Assembly (NCBI GenBank): GCA_947462335.1
Contig: OX381710.1
Location: 34,161,204 to 34,225,203 of the forward strand
Direction of reading: 5' to 3'
DNA from: Harmothoe impar
Lineage: Eukaryota; Annelida; Polychaeta; Phyllodocida; Polynoidae
DNA length: 64,000 nucleotides
This document shows, one piece after another, positions 37,132 to 49,599 of the stretch (positions within the stretch are counted from its first letter, which is position 1; the number at the start of each line of letters is the position of its first letter). The notes beneath the pieces were generated by a model. The model was given only the letters and a program-made list of their open reading frames with translations, had not been told where the DNA came from and ran no database searches. The translations under genes were made by a program, and so were the position numbers.

Positions 37132-38503
37132 GGGGAATATCTGTAAACCGCATGCAATTTAAATTTAGATTTTTATATTTTGCTGAGGCCACACTTTTTT
37201 TTTGGGGGGGGGGGGGGGGGGTTACGGGCCTGCCGCACAAGGAAAGGCCAAAATCGGAATAAAAATAAAATTTGGATTTTACACCTTTTTTTTTATTCCC
37301 TCCGATCAGCATTCCAGACAAAAAGAATTAAAGATGTAAAATAAAAGATATAAGGTATGATATACCGTTAGAAAGCTAAAATCAACAGGAAATCAATGAT
37401 CTAGCTCTCATTGTGCTGAAATAATAATTCAAATATTCTCAAAATTTAAAAAAAAAAACTGCAGAATATCGGATAACTAAAACATCAATTATTTTCTATT
37501 GTTGGATCATCCTTTTATATTTCCCACCTACATTCGGATATGCAAGTTTTCTAAACATATTGAAGTAAACTTCCTAGAGCCCGACTTATTTTATTTTAAT
37601 TTTTTTTTATTTCTTCCTCCTTGCTTTTGAAATTTCCTGAGGTGTCCGTAACCCAAATAAAAAGAAAGTGTGACCTGAAGGGATATTTCATGGTTAATCT
37701 AGTCTTTCATGTCTCAAGAGTTTGCATGATCTCATATACTAAAATACATAATAGTTTACAGGGAAGGGAAGGAAAAAAATCTCATATACTTGCAGTTACA
37801 TATTCTTGTGTTGTTCTCGGTAATAGTGCCTCTGTCATGAAAGTTAACTATTCCGCTTTTCCTGAGCATCCTAATAAAAACGTTTTGCATTCATGGATCT
37901 CTTATTATGAATATTTTGTTTAAGATATTGATATGTCTTAATTATTTTACATGTTTTCTGACATTATATGGATAGAAGTAAGGAATATACCATCAGGTAT
38001 AAATGGGTGTAAAATTCTGGCTTATAGCTTTATATTTGTGACCTAACTACTTGAACAGTCCAGAAATGTAGGCCCTACTACACATTCATAAAAGAAAATG
38101 GTGATCTACATACTGTTATCATGATAAATGTATTGAGTTTCTATAATTATGCGACAGGGGCTATCTCTAAGTTTATGATTTTAATAGAGATAAAAGTGTT
38201 TATTTATGGTGTTGACTTGTGTTACAAGTGTGGACATTGAGCTTGAGTTGAGTTCTTTGAGTTTGTTAAGGATTATATTGACTGAAGGTTCACATCAATG
38301 GTGATGAGTCTTCAAAAATAGCCAGTGTAAGTGCACCACATGTGAAACATGATATACAGAATAGTGACACTTTACCGATCATCCATACACGATTTAACAG
38401 TCACATAATAGGTAGTAAAGTTCATGCCTCCACCACCAGGTGGAACAGTAGCGTTCTAATCGACCTGTTAGCATAGGTTCTTAAAGGCATTGGGTTCTGT
38501 GAC

Positions 38504-38509
38504 AATAAA
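38504..38509 (+). terminator. Candidate distal poly(A) signal of gene E
   Basis: AATAAA about 1.4 kb after the stop codon, a distance like the candidate signals of genes A and C. Earlier AATAAA hexamers at about 37258 and 37339 could be used instead, giving a much shorter 3' UTR. Confidence 0.3.
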
Positions 38510-38930
38510 CGTCTTTAAATTGAATGTTACGAGTTTAATTCTCTCTTTATTCAACATCAGCTGTTTGCTATTATTGCATGAATCTCAATTGTATATAGGA
38601 GCAATGAAATCTATACAAGAGGCATCCCAGCTAGCACCTTATGTAAAAAGCACATCTTTTACTGGTCATATTCACATGGATAACAGGCACACGAGGGGAT
38701 GTATCACTCTATAACGCCCGGGTCGAAACGTACCATTTTCAAAGTGCCTATATGTATGTGAAAAAAAATCCCTAGAATTATTTTAACGCATAGGTAAGTA
38801 AAGTCCAACTACTACCTTTATAGTAAAAAAAAGTTATAGAAAAAATTTGATTTTAATATATGTTAATATAAGAGCTAGAGGGCTGGGAATGTGTCTATAG
38901 ACTTCTTGTTTTATCCCCTTCTTCTGTATG

Positions 38931-39003
38931 GCCGGCACGGTCTAGTGGATAGGGCGTCGGACTCGTAGTCTTGCTGCCCCGGGTTCGATCCTTCGACGAA
39001 ACG
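38931..39003 (+). repeat. tRNA-derived SINE head or tRNA pseudogene
   Basis: The sequence GGTCTAGTGGATAGGGCGTC (A-box-like), an anticodon-like arm GGACTCGTAGTCT and GGGTTCGATCC (B box) are in tRNA order and spacing. The T-stem (CCGGG against CTTCG) and the acceptor ends do not pair, so it is not a functional tRNA. It is most likely the tRNA-related 5' part of a SINE. Confidence 0.6.
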
Positions 39004-41678
39004 TACAATTTTAACTAAGTCGAAATTTGGAACTAGCAGTGCCTGTGTTATCCAAAAAAAGCATGATCAGAGCCCCAATCGTATAATAATGAGTGATAAG
39101 TGTTGTTTCACTTGACCCCTCAGTCTCACCTTACTCACATCTGCAATGGGGAGGATACAGCGGGGAGTCCTGGGGGTCCTGACCCCCCCCCCCCCTTATG
39201 GAAAAAGATTTAGATTTTTTTAACCCAGATATGCCTGAGGAGGGAAATAGTGCTCTTTTTGTAACAATATTTTTTTCCTATGTTAAACTTGTACTTTTTA
39301 TGCATTTTTAGCAAAATTGGGACATACACGCCCATAGCCTCTGATTTATGGATCGTCCTTTTAAAAGGACGGTAGGCACATAAGACATCAAAATTTCACG
39401 GGAAGTTCATTATTCAATTCTTTTCATGTGACAATGATATGGATGCACATAAAATGATGCAATTACCTCAGTAGTAAACTGTCCTCAAGGATGGCACTAG
39501 TGTTATTCTTCATTGTGAAGGTATGTTTTCAACTGTGCATGAGTTGATATATTGCCTAGCAACCACATTTGACAAAAATTCCATGCCTAGCAACAAGCAT
39601 GCAGAATAGGCGTAAGAGAGCTTTAGATACAGCTAACCCAAGTATGCAGACCCAAGGGTACCCATGATACTTATTACATTTATTTTGAATCAATATGTTG
39701 CCTATCCATGACATTAAAAAACATTCTGTGCCTAGCAACCAGCATTCGAATGGCATCAACAGCCTAGCAACAACATTCAAAAACATGCTGTGCCTAGCAA
39801 CCAGCATGTGAAATGGCCCTAATCGAGCTTGAGGTACACCTAACCCCAGTATGCAAACCCAAGGACACCCATGATACCTTTCATTATTTGTTTGAATCAA
39901 TATGTTCCCTGTCCCTGATATTAAAAAACATCCTGTGCTTAGCAACAAGCATGTGGCATAGCCTAAACAGCCTAGCAACAACATTCAAAAGCATTTCATG
40001 CCAGGCACCAAGCATGCAAATTGGCCTTTAGAGAGTTTTAGATACACCTAACCCCAGTATGCAGATGCAAGGATACCCAGGATACTTCTTGTGATCATTT
40101 TAGATCAATATGTTGCCTATCCATGACATTTAAAAACATTCTGTGCCTAGCAACGAGCATGTGGAATGGCCTAAACAGCCTAGCAACAACATATAAAAAT
40201 CTAATGCGCTTACATTTAAACCTTATGGGCCCAGAACTATTTGATGAACGTCAGTATTTTACATCACTGTTAGATTGGGTCACCATTAAATATTCACTGA
40301 AAGCTTTCAGAATGCCCCTTCCATTACTGTTTTACTCAGTAACATTTTAGACTGGGTTACCTTGGCAAACAGAAAATTCTCATCCAATAATATGTAAAAA
40401 GGTCTTTGTAGGATTCCAAATGAAGGCATTTCTATCAAAAATAGATATTTTGTCCACTCCACAATTGGATTTCTGAGGAAAAAAAACATTAAAAAAGTAG
40501 TTTTCACTATCTTTTCTTGACTGTGTTGTAAGAAAACCTATGCTAAACAGGTGATGCTAATTGGCACCAGCTTGAAAATGGGTGATGCCATTGGGCATCA
40601 TTTTGAAAAATACAAAGATGCCTGTTTCTGGAAGAGAAAATATTCTGATTGTCATATTTTTGAACAGGTTAAAGATTAAATTACTTTTTTTTAGTCCAAA
40701 TTATAAAATATCCAAATTTTGCCCTAATTTGGGCCCAATATGACAAGGAATCTTTTTGTAGTAATAGCAGTGTAGTATGCCCATAGTCAAGGTTTTGGAT
40801 GATTTCTGGGTCAGGAGTGAATGGGTTAATTAATATTGTAGTGGCTTGAATAAGCACAGGGGTCTCAAATAAGCACAGGTCCTGTATGAGCGAAGGGTAA
40901 ATGATGGTTTGAAATGACATTTAGGTAAGTTTCCTATCTTGAATAAGCACAGGTCTCGTTTAAGGACAGTGTAAATCGTATCATCAAAATTAATAAGCAG
41001 GAGTGTCCTTATTCTTTTGAACACAATTGGATATCATGAGTGCAAAAGAGAATAGGTAGGCGACCAGGTAACGGTATAGAATATTGGAGGGGTAATGGGA
41101 TACTTGAAATGAGATTTTTTCTACTACAAAATGACCAGATCTTTGTTAGGGCTAGTGTAATCAAAGGTCTCTCACTGTACACCACCACAATATGGCTCCC
41201 AGTGAGACCAGTGCCAAACTGTCTGACCAGAAGCACAGTATCTGGCAGGGACAAATTCCAATCCAGCTTCTTGCAAAAAGGCCGCAAGTCAGCCATGTCA
41301 GCCTAGAGTGTAAAGCCTCCTTTGCAGTTATAGCATAGAGCACCAGTACATTATCATTCAAATCCTCAGATTTGCTCACTAGAGAAAAGTATGATTCTAT
41401 TCATAATTGTAATCCCCATTGCCTGCCACATACCATTTGGTGATCAGTAACCTTTTGATCCTGTATACCAACCACGTCTTTAGGGTCTGTTCCTGGGGGT
41501 AGGGGACATCAAATCTCTATCCAGCCCATTAACCATGCTTGAGGCATGGCACAGAATGTTTTTGAATGTTGTTGCCAGGCTGTTTAGGCTATGCCACATG
41601 CTTGTTGCTAAGCGTTTTTCAATGTCATGGACAGGCAACATAATATTATTGACTCAGGGTTTAATTAACCCTGAGTAT

Positions 41679-42277
41679 TATTATACCTAGGACAACAAGG
41701 CATATGAGATCCCTATCTCTTAACTGTAGGAGCTGCCGACTGCGTATTTATGGAATGAAATCGCTTGTACGCCACTCTCAGTCTGTGAGAGTGGCGTACA
41801 TCATTTGAGCGTGGCGTACACGTCGTGAGCGTGGCGTACACGTCGTGAGCGTGGCGTACACGTCGTGAGCGTGGCGTACACGTCGGCCCATCACTGCTTG
41901 TGCCGTCTACACAGGTCACAGGGAGTGCTAAATTGGAGCATGCCATCTTGCACTCCGATGGCCACCTGAACATAAATATTCGTCTACTTACATCCCCAAG
42001 ATGTCATTCTGACCGGGAAAGTGTTCCCCAAACGATGGGTAAAATTATTCTAAGTTTAGATAAAGTTATGGTACCGAAACACACATTTTACCGGCACTGA
42101 GTTTAGCGCGGACAGCTAACTTGGCAGCGTACAATAGTAGACTACAAGTGGTAGGCCTAGACTTGCACCTGATGGGGGTTTGATATTGTTTTGATATGTA
42201 AGGACTAGACTAGGACTACCGGTAGGACTAGGTTAAGAGAAAGGGATCACATTTGCCTCGTTGTCCTAGGTATAATA
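41679..42277. mobile_element. Nested ~600-bp transposon with ~44-bp TIRs
   Basis: TATTATACCTAGGACAAC and onward through AAGGCATATGAGATCCCTATCTCTTA at the left is matched in reverse at the right end (to 42277) with a few differences. Near the left end lie a 15-bp perfect hairpin and iterated GTGGCGTACAC boxes. It interrupts the 5.9-kb fold-back, next to a near-palindrome (CTCAGGGTTTAATTAACCC, about 41653-41673), so it inserted later. Confidence 0.65.
41766..41890. repeat. Hairpin plus 20-bp tandem GTGGCGTACAC array
   Basis: TGTACGCCACTCTCA (41766-41780) and TGAGAGTGGCGTACA (41786-41800) form a perfect 15-bp stem with a 5-nt loop. Right after come about four copies of GAGCGTGGCGTACACGTCGT. GTGGCGTACACG also recurs at about 42380, outside the nested element. 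The arrangement resembles iterated transposase-binding sites near a transposon end. Confidence 0.7.
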
Positions 42278-42675
42278 AATCTAAAACCACACGTGGTTTG
42301 CATACTTGTGTTTTTATTCAACTTGTGCACGCCCAAGAAGCCACTTGTTGGCTTATGAAGCCAACGCGTGGCTTCCCGTGGCGTACACGCGTTGAATAAA
42401 ATCACTCGTATGCAACCGCCGTGCTGTTTTAGCTTAATATACACCTACCAATTTTGCATTTTAAGACAATTTTGTGACATAGGAGAATCGTTGTATTTCG
42501 GTTATCATTCGAGATAGAGAAATGCGGAAAAAAACATGAGATAGGCAAGATCAGGGGACAGCATTTTCATCAAAAGAATTTCTAAAAATCTCAATTTTTC
42601 TTAAAGATTTTGCACTGCGATCTTCACTAATTTATTTCTCTCTTTCGCTATTATGGAAATGTACTAAAAAAAAGC

Positions 42676-42903
42676 TACCGTAAAGTCTCGCGTAGAAGCC
42701 GCGGCTTGTACGCTAATCAGAACCAGCTTTCTTTTGATACCAAACATGCCTATATATAGAGTGCGGCTTATACGAGAGTTTTTAGAAGTATACTACAGTA
42801 CTAAATTCGCCATAATTACAGCGCCATTTCGGCTCATAGGATTCTCCAAAGTTAGGGGTGCTGCTAATACGAGAGTTAGGCTTATATGCGTGGTTTTACG
42901 GTA
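42676..42903. mobile_element. Short MITE with TACCGTAAA ends
   Basis: Ends TACCGTAAA and TTTACGGTA bound 228 bp that repeat GCGGCTTATACGAGAG-type motifs. Related GTGCGGGTTATACG units occur at about 50518-50575. Non-coding. Confidence 0.5.
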
Positions 42904-43280
42904 CCACCCGCTTCGGACACCCATAGACTTCAAGGCATAAGCGTTTTCAGCAGAAGATAGAAATGACATTTTGAGCGAATTTGCCCGTATTTCTCTCTTT
43001 CTACCCCCAAAGCGGGCAAAAACTGGGCACATTCTACCGCCAAGACCTATGCAACAAGTCACATCCACTCTATATCTATATGTTAACAGATAGCGGTTAT
43101 GATACAGATAGTGGTTGTACACCAGGGGCGGGGGACAGGGGATGGACGGCAAAGGCATGGACACGTAGAACACGCCGCCACACAGCCGACCGATATAGCG
43201 AAATGAAAACGGCGATGGTGTCGCTGCTGACGCTCCGATCGACTCGCTTTTTGGCCGAGACGTAAAACAGCGGTTACGCG

Positions 43281-43385
43281 CTGCTGGGCGCTGACGCCCC
43301 CAGCCACCTGCTTGCCCCCAGCCACCTGCTCGCCCACAGCCACCTGCTTTCCCATAGCTACCTGCTCACCTACAGCCACCACCTG
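43281..43385. repeat. Tandem CAGCCACCTGCTyrCCC repeat
   Basis: Six imperfect ~18-bp units of CCCACAGCCACCTGCTC. A related array, CCCACACCCACCTGCTC, lies at 44150-44230 in the same orientation. Both are inside the 5.9-kb fold-back. Each unit contains a CACCTG E-box. Confidence 0.7.
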
Positions 43386-45136
43386 GAATTCGATTATGTA
43401 TGACTTCCAATATATGAGATTAGGGTAGCCTTTTCTGGTGATTATGATTCTGCCGTCAGAAATGAGAAATAACGTATTGTACTCAAATTAGATCACTCAT
43501 TCGAATTCATTCCTGATGCCAGAATTGACAGATTACCCTGAGTCATCTGTGAGGCCACTCACACGCTCCATTTTTGATTCAAACAAATAATGAAAGGTAT
43601 CATGGGTGTCCTTGGGTTTGCATACTGGGGTTAGGTGTACCTCAAGCTCGATTAGGGCCATTTCACATGCTCGTTGCTAGGCACAGCATGTTTTTTGAAT
43701 GTTGTTGCTAGGCTGTTCTTTAGTATAGGTAGTGATTTCTCTCTTTTCCTTAAATTCTTAAGTACTCTTAAATTGCTACACTCTAAATGAAAGGTACATA
43801 GGCTCCAGTGTTAAAGCAAAGATAGAAATGACAACTTTTGCCAATCTGTCCCATATTTCTCTCTTCACACGCAGAAATGCCATCTTCTACACTCGAAATA
43901 CCCTCAAACACACAATAAAAAACGTTTAAAACGTTTAAATGAAAGAATTCAACACAGAGCATTGCTAGGCAACTCCTCGTGCATTCCGAGAACTGCGCGA
44001 GACAACACGAGAGTTGCCAGCGACAGCGTCAGGATAAAAGGAGCTTCCAGAGCAGTTCAAAACTGTACCACCCATATTGTCGCCGTTTATCATCCGATTG
44101 ACTGGCTTTTTGATAGGGACAGAAGGCGGTACATGCCCGCAGCCTGCAACTGTCATCCACACCCACCTGCACACCCACACCCACCTGCTCTACCACACCC
44201 ACCTGCTCACCCACACCCACCTGCTGGCCTGAAATGGAATAACATGCATGTATGACACATGACTTTAGGGTACTTTTTAACAAGGAATTCATTTCTGATG
44301 CCAGAATGGACCAATGAATGATTATAAGGGAGTACTATATCTAAGTACATGATAAGCTTCAGATTAAGCTTACCCTGAGTCATCTGTGAGGCCACTCACA
44401 CGCTCAATCTTTGAGGCAACATATTGAGGCAACATATTGATATTGAGTATCATGGGTACCCTTGGGTCTGCATACTTGGGTTAGCTGTATCTAAAGCTCT
44501 CTTACACCTATTCTGCATGCTTGTTGCTAGGCATGGAATTTTTGTCAAATGTGGTTGCTAGGCAATATATTAACTCATGCACAATTGAAAACATGCCTTC
44601 ACAATGAAGAATAACACCTGTGCCATCCTTAAGGACAGTTTACTGAGATAATTACATCATTTTATCTGCATCCATATCATTGTCACATGACAAAATTTGA
44701 ACTATGAACTTCCTGTGAAATTTTTATGTCTTATGTGCCTACTGTCCTTTTAAAAGGACGCTTTTAAACAATTATCCAAGTGAGGGGTTAAACTAATTAG
44801 ACGTTTTTTTGTGCTAAATTTGCCTCTATGCCATAAGTTTTACATGTTTTTGGCAAAAATGTTGAAAACTCATACATTTGTCATACTTTTCTAAGCCCTG
44901 TTAGAGTCAGGATTTTGAGACAGGCATTATTTGGTGAGAAACCTGTCTGCATATGGGTGCCATGGTTACATGAAAAACGATAAGCATACTTGTAAAATCA
45001 AAATAGAAGCATGTACCATTGTGCTTTTATAATTTGAAGGTAAAAACAATATGAATTCAATTTTGATATTATTTTAGTGATCATTAAAATAGTACATTTA
45101 GGCGTCCTTTTAAAAGGACGGTAGGCATATCTGGGT

Positions 45137-47186
45137 GATAATTTGATCCGCCTTGAGTCGCGTCGCGTCGCTTTTTGGTACTTTGGTGTTTGGTGGACTC
45201 GCTCCCCCCCCTCTTGAGCTGACGGCTCTTAGAGACAGCCTACACTAGGTCTAGATAGCCTAATGCCTAGTACCAGTAGATAGCCTACCGGTGACATCAA
45301 TGCCAAGCACCAGTAGGTAGTCTACCAGTGATAATTGGAAAACATTTTCCTAGGCTAGCCTGGTTGATATGGTTATAGTAGTTTTCACCCCCACCCCCTA
45401 CAGGTGTCGTGAACTTTTTGCCCTGCCCCAAATCCATGACTCCCCACCCCCACCCCCTCTCCAAATGATTTCAGTCCAATATCTTTATTTTAAGGACAGA
45501 ACAATTAGAAAAATACTATGTAATAGGGCCTAGAACAGATTCACCATGAGTCTGGCAAACATGAGTTGAAGACAGTTCTATGATATTTCTTCTTCGGATT
45601 GATAATTCCTAACAAAGAAAACAATTAAATTTGGTTTTTAACCTTTATCTATAAGAATCATACAACAAAGAAAACTGGAAATGTGCTAAAGTTAATTCCA
45701 ATGTCTTCAATTTATTTATGTCAAATCAAATTAATGATACTTTATGTATCTTTATTGATACTACAGCATGAGTATGTAATGCTTCTTTGCATTTTAAGAC
45801 CTGTGTCCAAACAAGAGCATCATGCAAGAACCGATAATTTATTATAGATCAAATAACACCGGCCCTCGTTCTGTGTACTGGAATCAGTTCACGCTCTCCA
45901 TTTTGTTAAGCAAAGCTGAGACACTATACTAGGTGAGACCAAAGAGCAAGGAATTATCGACAATTTCTCTAATATCAAAATATCATTCACATGATGTTAT
46001 CTATCCAGAAATGGTACTTTCAATATAAAGTACTTTACTATAATAGTGTTACTAGTGGGCTATTATAGTATAGTCTGTGGACCCTAATGAATAGTAAATG
46101 GCACACTAGACTATAGAATTGGAAGGCTCGTGCGTTTCACAGGAAGTCTGTGAAGGCTTTCGTTTTATTGGCCACCTTCGGAAGTTTATCACTGTAAAAT
46201 AGACCACATGCACCAAGCGGAACAAAGCCTGCTGGTACTAAATATGTCATGGGGGGAAAGGGGGGCTTCCATAAAGTATGTACACACGTAGAGGGGGTGG
46301 GGGGGTCATGGCAAATATATACAAAAGCGTACATGAAAAAATAGGGATGGGGGTCCAGAGCAATTTTAGCATACTCTTTAGGCCACTCAGAAAAAGTGGT
46401 TTCTCATCACCAAGGACTGATGAATATGACGAGGGAGGTTTTTTAAAAATTCCTAGCTGACTGCATTACTGACAGCATTAACTTTAATTTGATACCGAAA
46501 TTGCCAATATTTTATCCAATTTTAACATGTTTTTCATCAAAAATGTAAAGTAAAAAAAAAGATAATAAATTAATAAAATTTCCCCAAATTTAAAAGTGGG
46601 GGAAATGTAAGTTATTCCTATCCTACTGCATTACTGGCAGTATTAGCTTTAATTTGATACCAAATATGCAAAGAGAAGGAGTTTGGTTTCATGTGACTGC
46701 AGAGGACTTCTCGCAAATGGGCCAATGATTTAAGCGACCTGGCGACTTTTGCACAAAATTGATTATATGATAAAGGGTCTAAAAAACGACCTTGCGACCT
46801 GGAGGTCTTAATTTCGCCGACTTTCCGACCTGAGGGGGGACCCCTCTGAACCCCCTTTCATGCCCGGCCCATGGGAGATGCCATGTATGGTCTACTCATG
46901 GAATTCTACTCTGCTAGAAACAAAGGTCAAAGGTCAGTCATGGTCTCCTCGATATGAAGCTATATGAAGAGGCCCTTTGACACGGGAGACCACCTGATCC
47001 TGCTGGAGAAATTGTGTGGCTTCAACCTTGATGAGCGTTTCATGGAGTGGCTTCATACTTTCTTGCATGCTAGGAACATACATACTTGAAGTAGCAAAGC
47101 CACATGTATAAGAACATTAACATTGTTAAACACTGATTGAACCTGGGGCTCTATGTTTAATGAACAGTTCTAGCACCTATAACTTA
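45137..47186. other. Intergenic, no gene seen
   Basis: This holds short tandem copies of CCAGTAGGTAGTCTACC-like units (about 45270-45330) and two copies of a CTGCATTACTG(A/G)CAG...TTTAATTTGATACC segment (about 46462 and 46623). Open frames are short and unsupported. Confidence 0.45.
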
Positions 47187-47360
47187 ATTCCCTGCATTTC
47201 CAGTGCATTTCATTTATTGTCTGGTGTCATCTATGCCAACACCACTATAATATTAAAGTACTGGCACCTAGAAGTCAGACTATACATTGATTTCCTGCAT
47301 TTCCGGTGCATTTCATTTATTGTCTGGTGTCATCTATGCCAACACCACTATAATATTAAA
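47187..47360. repeat. Tandem duplication, period ~103 bp
   Basis: A ~70-bp segment starting CCTGCATTTCC(A/G)GTGCATTTC and ending CACCACTATAATATTAAA occurs twice with a 103-bp period and almost no differences, indicating a recent local duplication. Confidence 0.75.
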
Positions 47361-47469
47361 ACATCAACCATAAAGACACTTACCTTAAATGCTTAATAGG
47401 CTTTATAAATGGACCATGCCTGACTGCCACAGAACGATCAATATCTGTATGCTAAATGCTTCTGCCTTT

Positions 47470-47739
47470 AGGCCAAGTCTCTTGAAATTGATACAATTGG
47501 ATAGTCTTTGACGTCTTTTGACCTGGAGACGTCTTTACTGGCAAGATGGAAATGGGGGTTATGTACATAAAAATGCTGGGATATTTGTAATGTATGGAGT
47601 TAGAATTATTATATATCAACCCCCCCTCCTGCATTTATTTCTAAACTGTTTCAATCTTGCCGGTCAAAGACGTCACCTGGTCAAAGACGTCACCCGGTCA
47701 ATGACTATCCAATTGTACCAATTTCATGAGACTTAGCCT
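47470..47739. mobile_element. Fold-back element with GGTCAAAGACGTCACC repeats
   Basis: The ends AGGCCAAGTCTCTTGAAATTG and the imperfect inverted copy ending at 47739 continue inward through ACAATTGGATAGTC to GGTCAAAGACGTCAC repeats. A related but divergent pair, with GGTCAGAGACGGCACC repeats, is seen at 50888-50930 and 51060-51112. Confidence 0.6.
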
Positions 47740-48236
47740 TTAACTTTGCATACAGGTGACTGTACCATTATGTCTTTGGGTTAGCGCGAGGAAGTTCATA
47801 GAAATATTTCAGTCTGTATGACCTCATGATGCAGGCACTAATTGTCCTAATCCTACTTCTTCATACAACTACAAGTAAGTACCAAGTCAAAACCTTGTTT
47901 CATGAAGTAATTGACTTATGGAGACTAAGCTCCCCCGAGTCATATACAGCACCTCTGTGAGGCGTTTTTCCAAAAAAAAAGAAGGTTCTTTTCAATTTTA
48001 GGTGAAAAATGGAGCCTATTGTCCAAAACAGTCGATATTCGCTAGAGTAAATTGTTTTCCTATACGCTCCTTCAAAAAATCTCGCTTTAGGCCTTTTCTA
48101 ACCCCCTCGAAAAAAATCAAAGTAGGCCCTAAAAAATTACCATTTTTTTTCTGTGTAGCCAAACATGAATGTACTAGCGTGGATTTTTTGTCTGTTATTT
48201 CTATACTGGGGCAGGAAGCTAGGGTGGGATAGTAAG

Positions 48237-48695
48237 GGTCTCATAGAGGGTAATCCCGCAGAAAACTGAGAGTCATATACGCTTCTGGTCAGAAGTGAAT
48301 ACTGCAGGAGCACTGAATGGTCCATGAATAATTTGGAAATGATGCCAATATTATGAAAACCTACACACATGCTGCTGAATGTCTGCCAATTCCAATCAAA
48401 TAATAGGAAAGGGATTCTCAGTGAGTTTCCATTTTTTTCAAAGGCTAGATTGGGAATCAGGGAAAATGCAATTTATTCAGTGCAAATTCTGGCGAAATTC
48501 AGGTGGTTTTCCGATACAGACCAGTGTTCTGATTTTCCGTGGTCAGTAGCTAATTTTTGTGGGAAATGTTTTGAAGAAAGGATGTATCTTTCAGGTCAAT
48601 GGTGATTTTCAGAAATTGTAAATGTCCTGGTTGCAGTTATTGGGTTTTCTGCTATATTAAAGTATATAGTAGAAGCATTTCCTTCTCTGAGACCT
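48237..48695. repeat. 459-bp direct repeat, copy 1
   Basis: The repeat runs from GGTCTCATAGAGGG to CTTCTCTGAGACC and is nearly identical to 49600-50058. It has 7-bp inverted ends (GGTCTCA/TGAGACC). The small 78-codon plus-strand ORF inside is identical in both copies but has no recognisable domain. Confidence 0.85.
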
Positions 48696-49599
48696 AAAGC
48701 AAAAGGGCTATTACCATGGAAAAATTAGAAGACCTTGATTTCTTTTGCACTGGTTATGTACAGAATAATTACTTCTGCCAAATTTCATAGAAAATTTATG
48801 ACCAGGTCCTTGAAATGTGAAAAAAAGGAAGGAAATTCACATTAATATTGCTGTCGGAGGGTCCCCGGGGCCGCGCAGCAAGTTGGTTTCAGTTTATGGC
48901 CACTGGGGGTAATTCAGAGTAATTTGATATGTCTTATTTATTTTTTACCTTAGTCCCAATAGCACAGGTATATCAAAATTGTGTAGTAGCTTCAGTTTGT
49001 AACCAGTCAAGGGCATACAGGAAGCAAGCATTGATACCCTTTGACGGATGATCGGCGAGCATTTAGTTAGAGGATGGCACCGCAAATGGCATATTTGTTA
49101 CTACAAGGGCCCCCACCACCGTATTTTTTCAAAGTGTACTTTCTAAAAATCGTGAAGAAATGTAGAAAAACATGAGTCAATGGCCTTTCAATATACTCTG
49201 AAGATTCAATCCTGGCATGATGTGCGAATAATGTATATTTTATGGTAATTTTCAGGTATTTTTAATATTTTTCCATAATTTTTTGACCTTATGAACAGAA
49301 ATCTATAGTATTGGCACATGTATCACATAGAGATATTCAATGCAAAGATCCATGTTGGATTTGATGGTCCTAGAGGTACTTCTTGCTATGAAAATGGCTA
49401 AAATATGGAGCCGGGGGCCCTCTCGGCCCTAGGTGGGAAATCAGGGTGATTTTGGGCCTGGGTTTGTCCCGGAAACATCAGGTTATCTTGGTAAAGAGGA
49501 GCCCAAGGGACATAAAACTTTGGGGCCTATCTGTAAACATGTATTGGGTCATAGAAATCACAATTATAGGTAATAGAAAGCCACATCCCACTAATAGTA
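48696..49599. other. Spacer between the 459-bp direct repeats
   Basis: About 900 bp, A+T-rich with a few G+C-rich patches (GTCCCCGGGGCCGCGC, GGAGCCGGGGGCCCTC). No primer-binding site, polypurine tract, ORF or inverted ends were seen. Confidence 0.5.

Larger units (their letters stand above)
39223..45136. mobile_element. ~5.9-kb fold-back element with long inverted arms
   Basis: The outer ends ACCCAGATATGCC (39223) and GGCATATCTGGGT (to 45136) are perfect inverted repeats. Inside, long arms are imperfect inverted copies: 39355-40200 matches 43570-44770 in reverse. Both have a palindromic GTCCTTTTAAAAGGAC box, a stretch containing CAGTTTACT...AATTACATCATTTTAT, and repeated ~200-bp units with TGCCTAGCAACAAGCATG and CAGTATGCAAACCCAAGG. 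A further inverted unit lies at 41520-41650. The middle holds a nested transposon, a second short element and CACCTGC tandem repeats. No transposase ORF was found. Arms are patchy, so exact limits are approximate. Confidence 0.6.

Noticed and set aside
38931..39003. Functional tRNA gene (Thr-like CGT anticodon)
   Set aside because: A and B boxes are present but T-stem and acceptor stem do not pair, so it is a SINE head or pseudogene.
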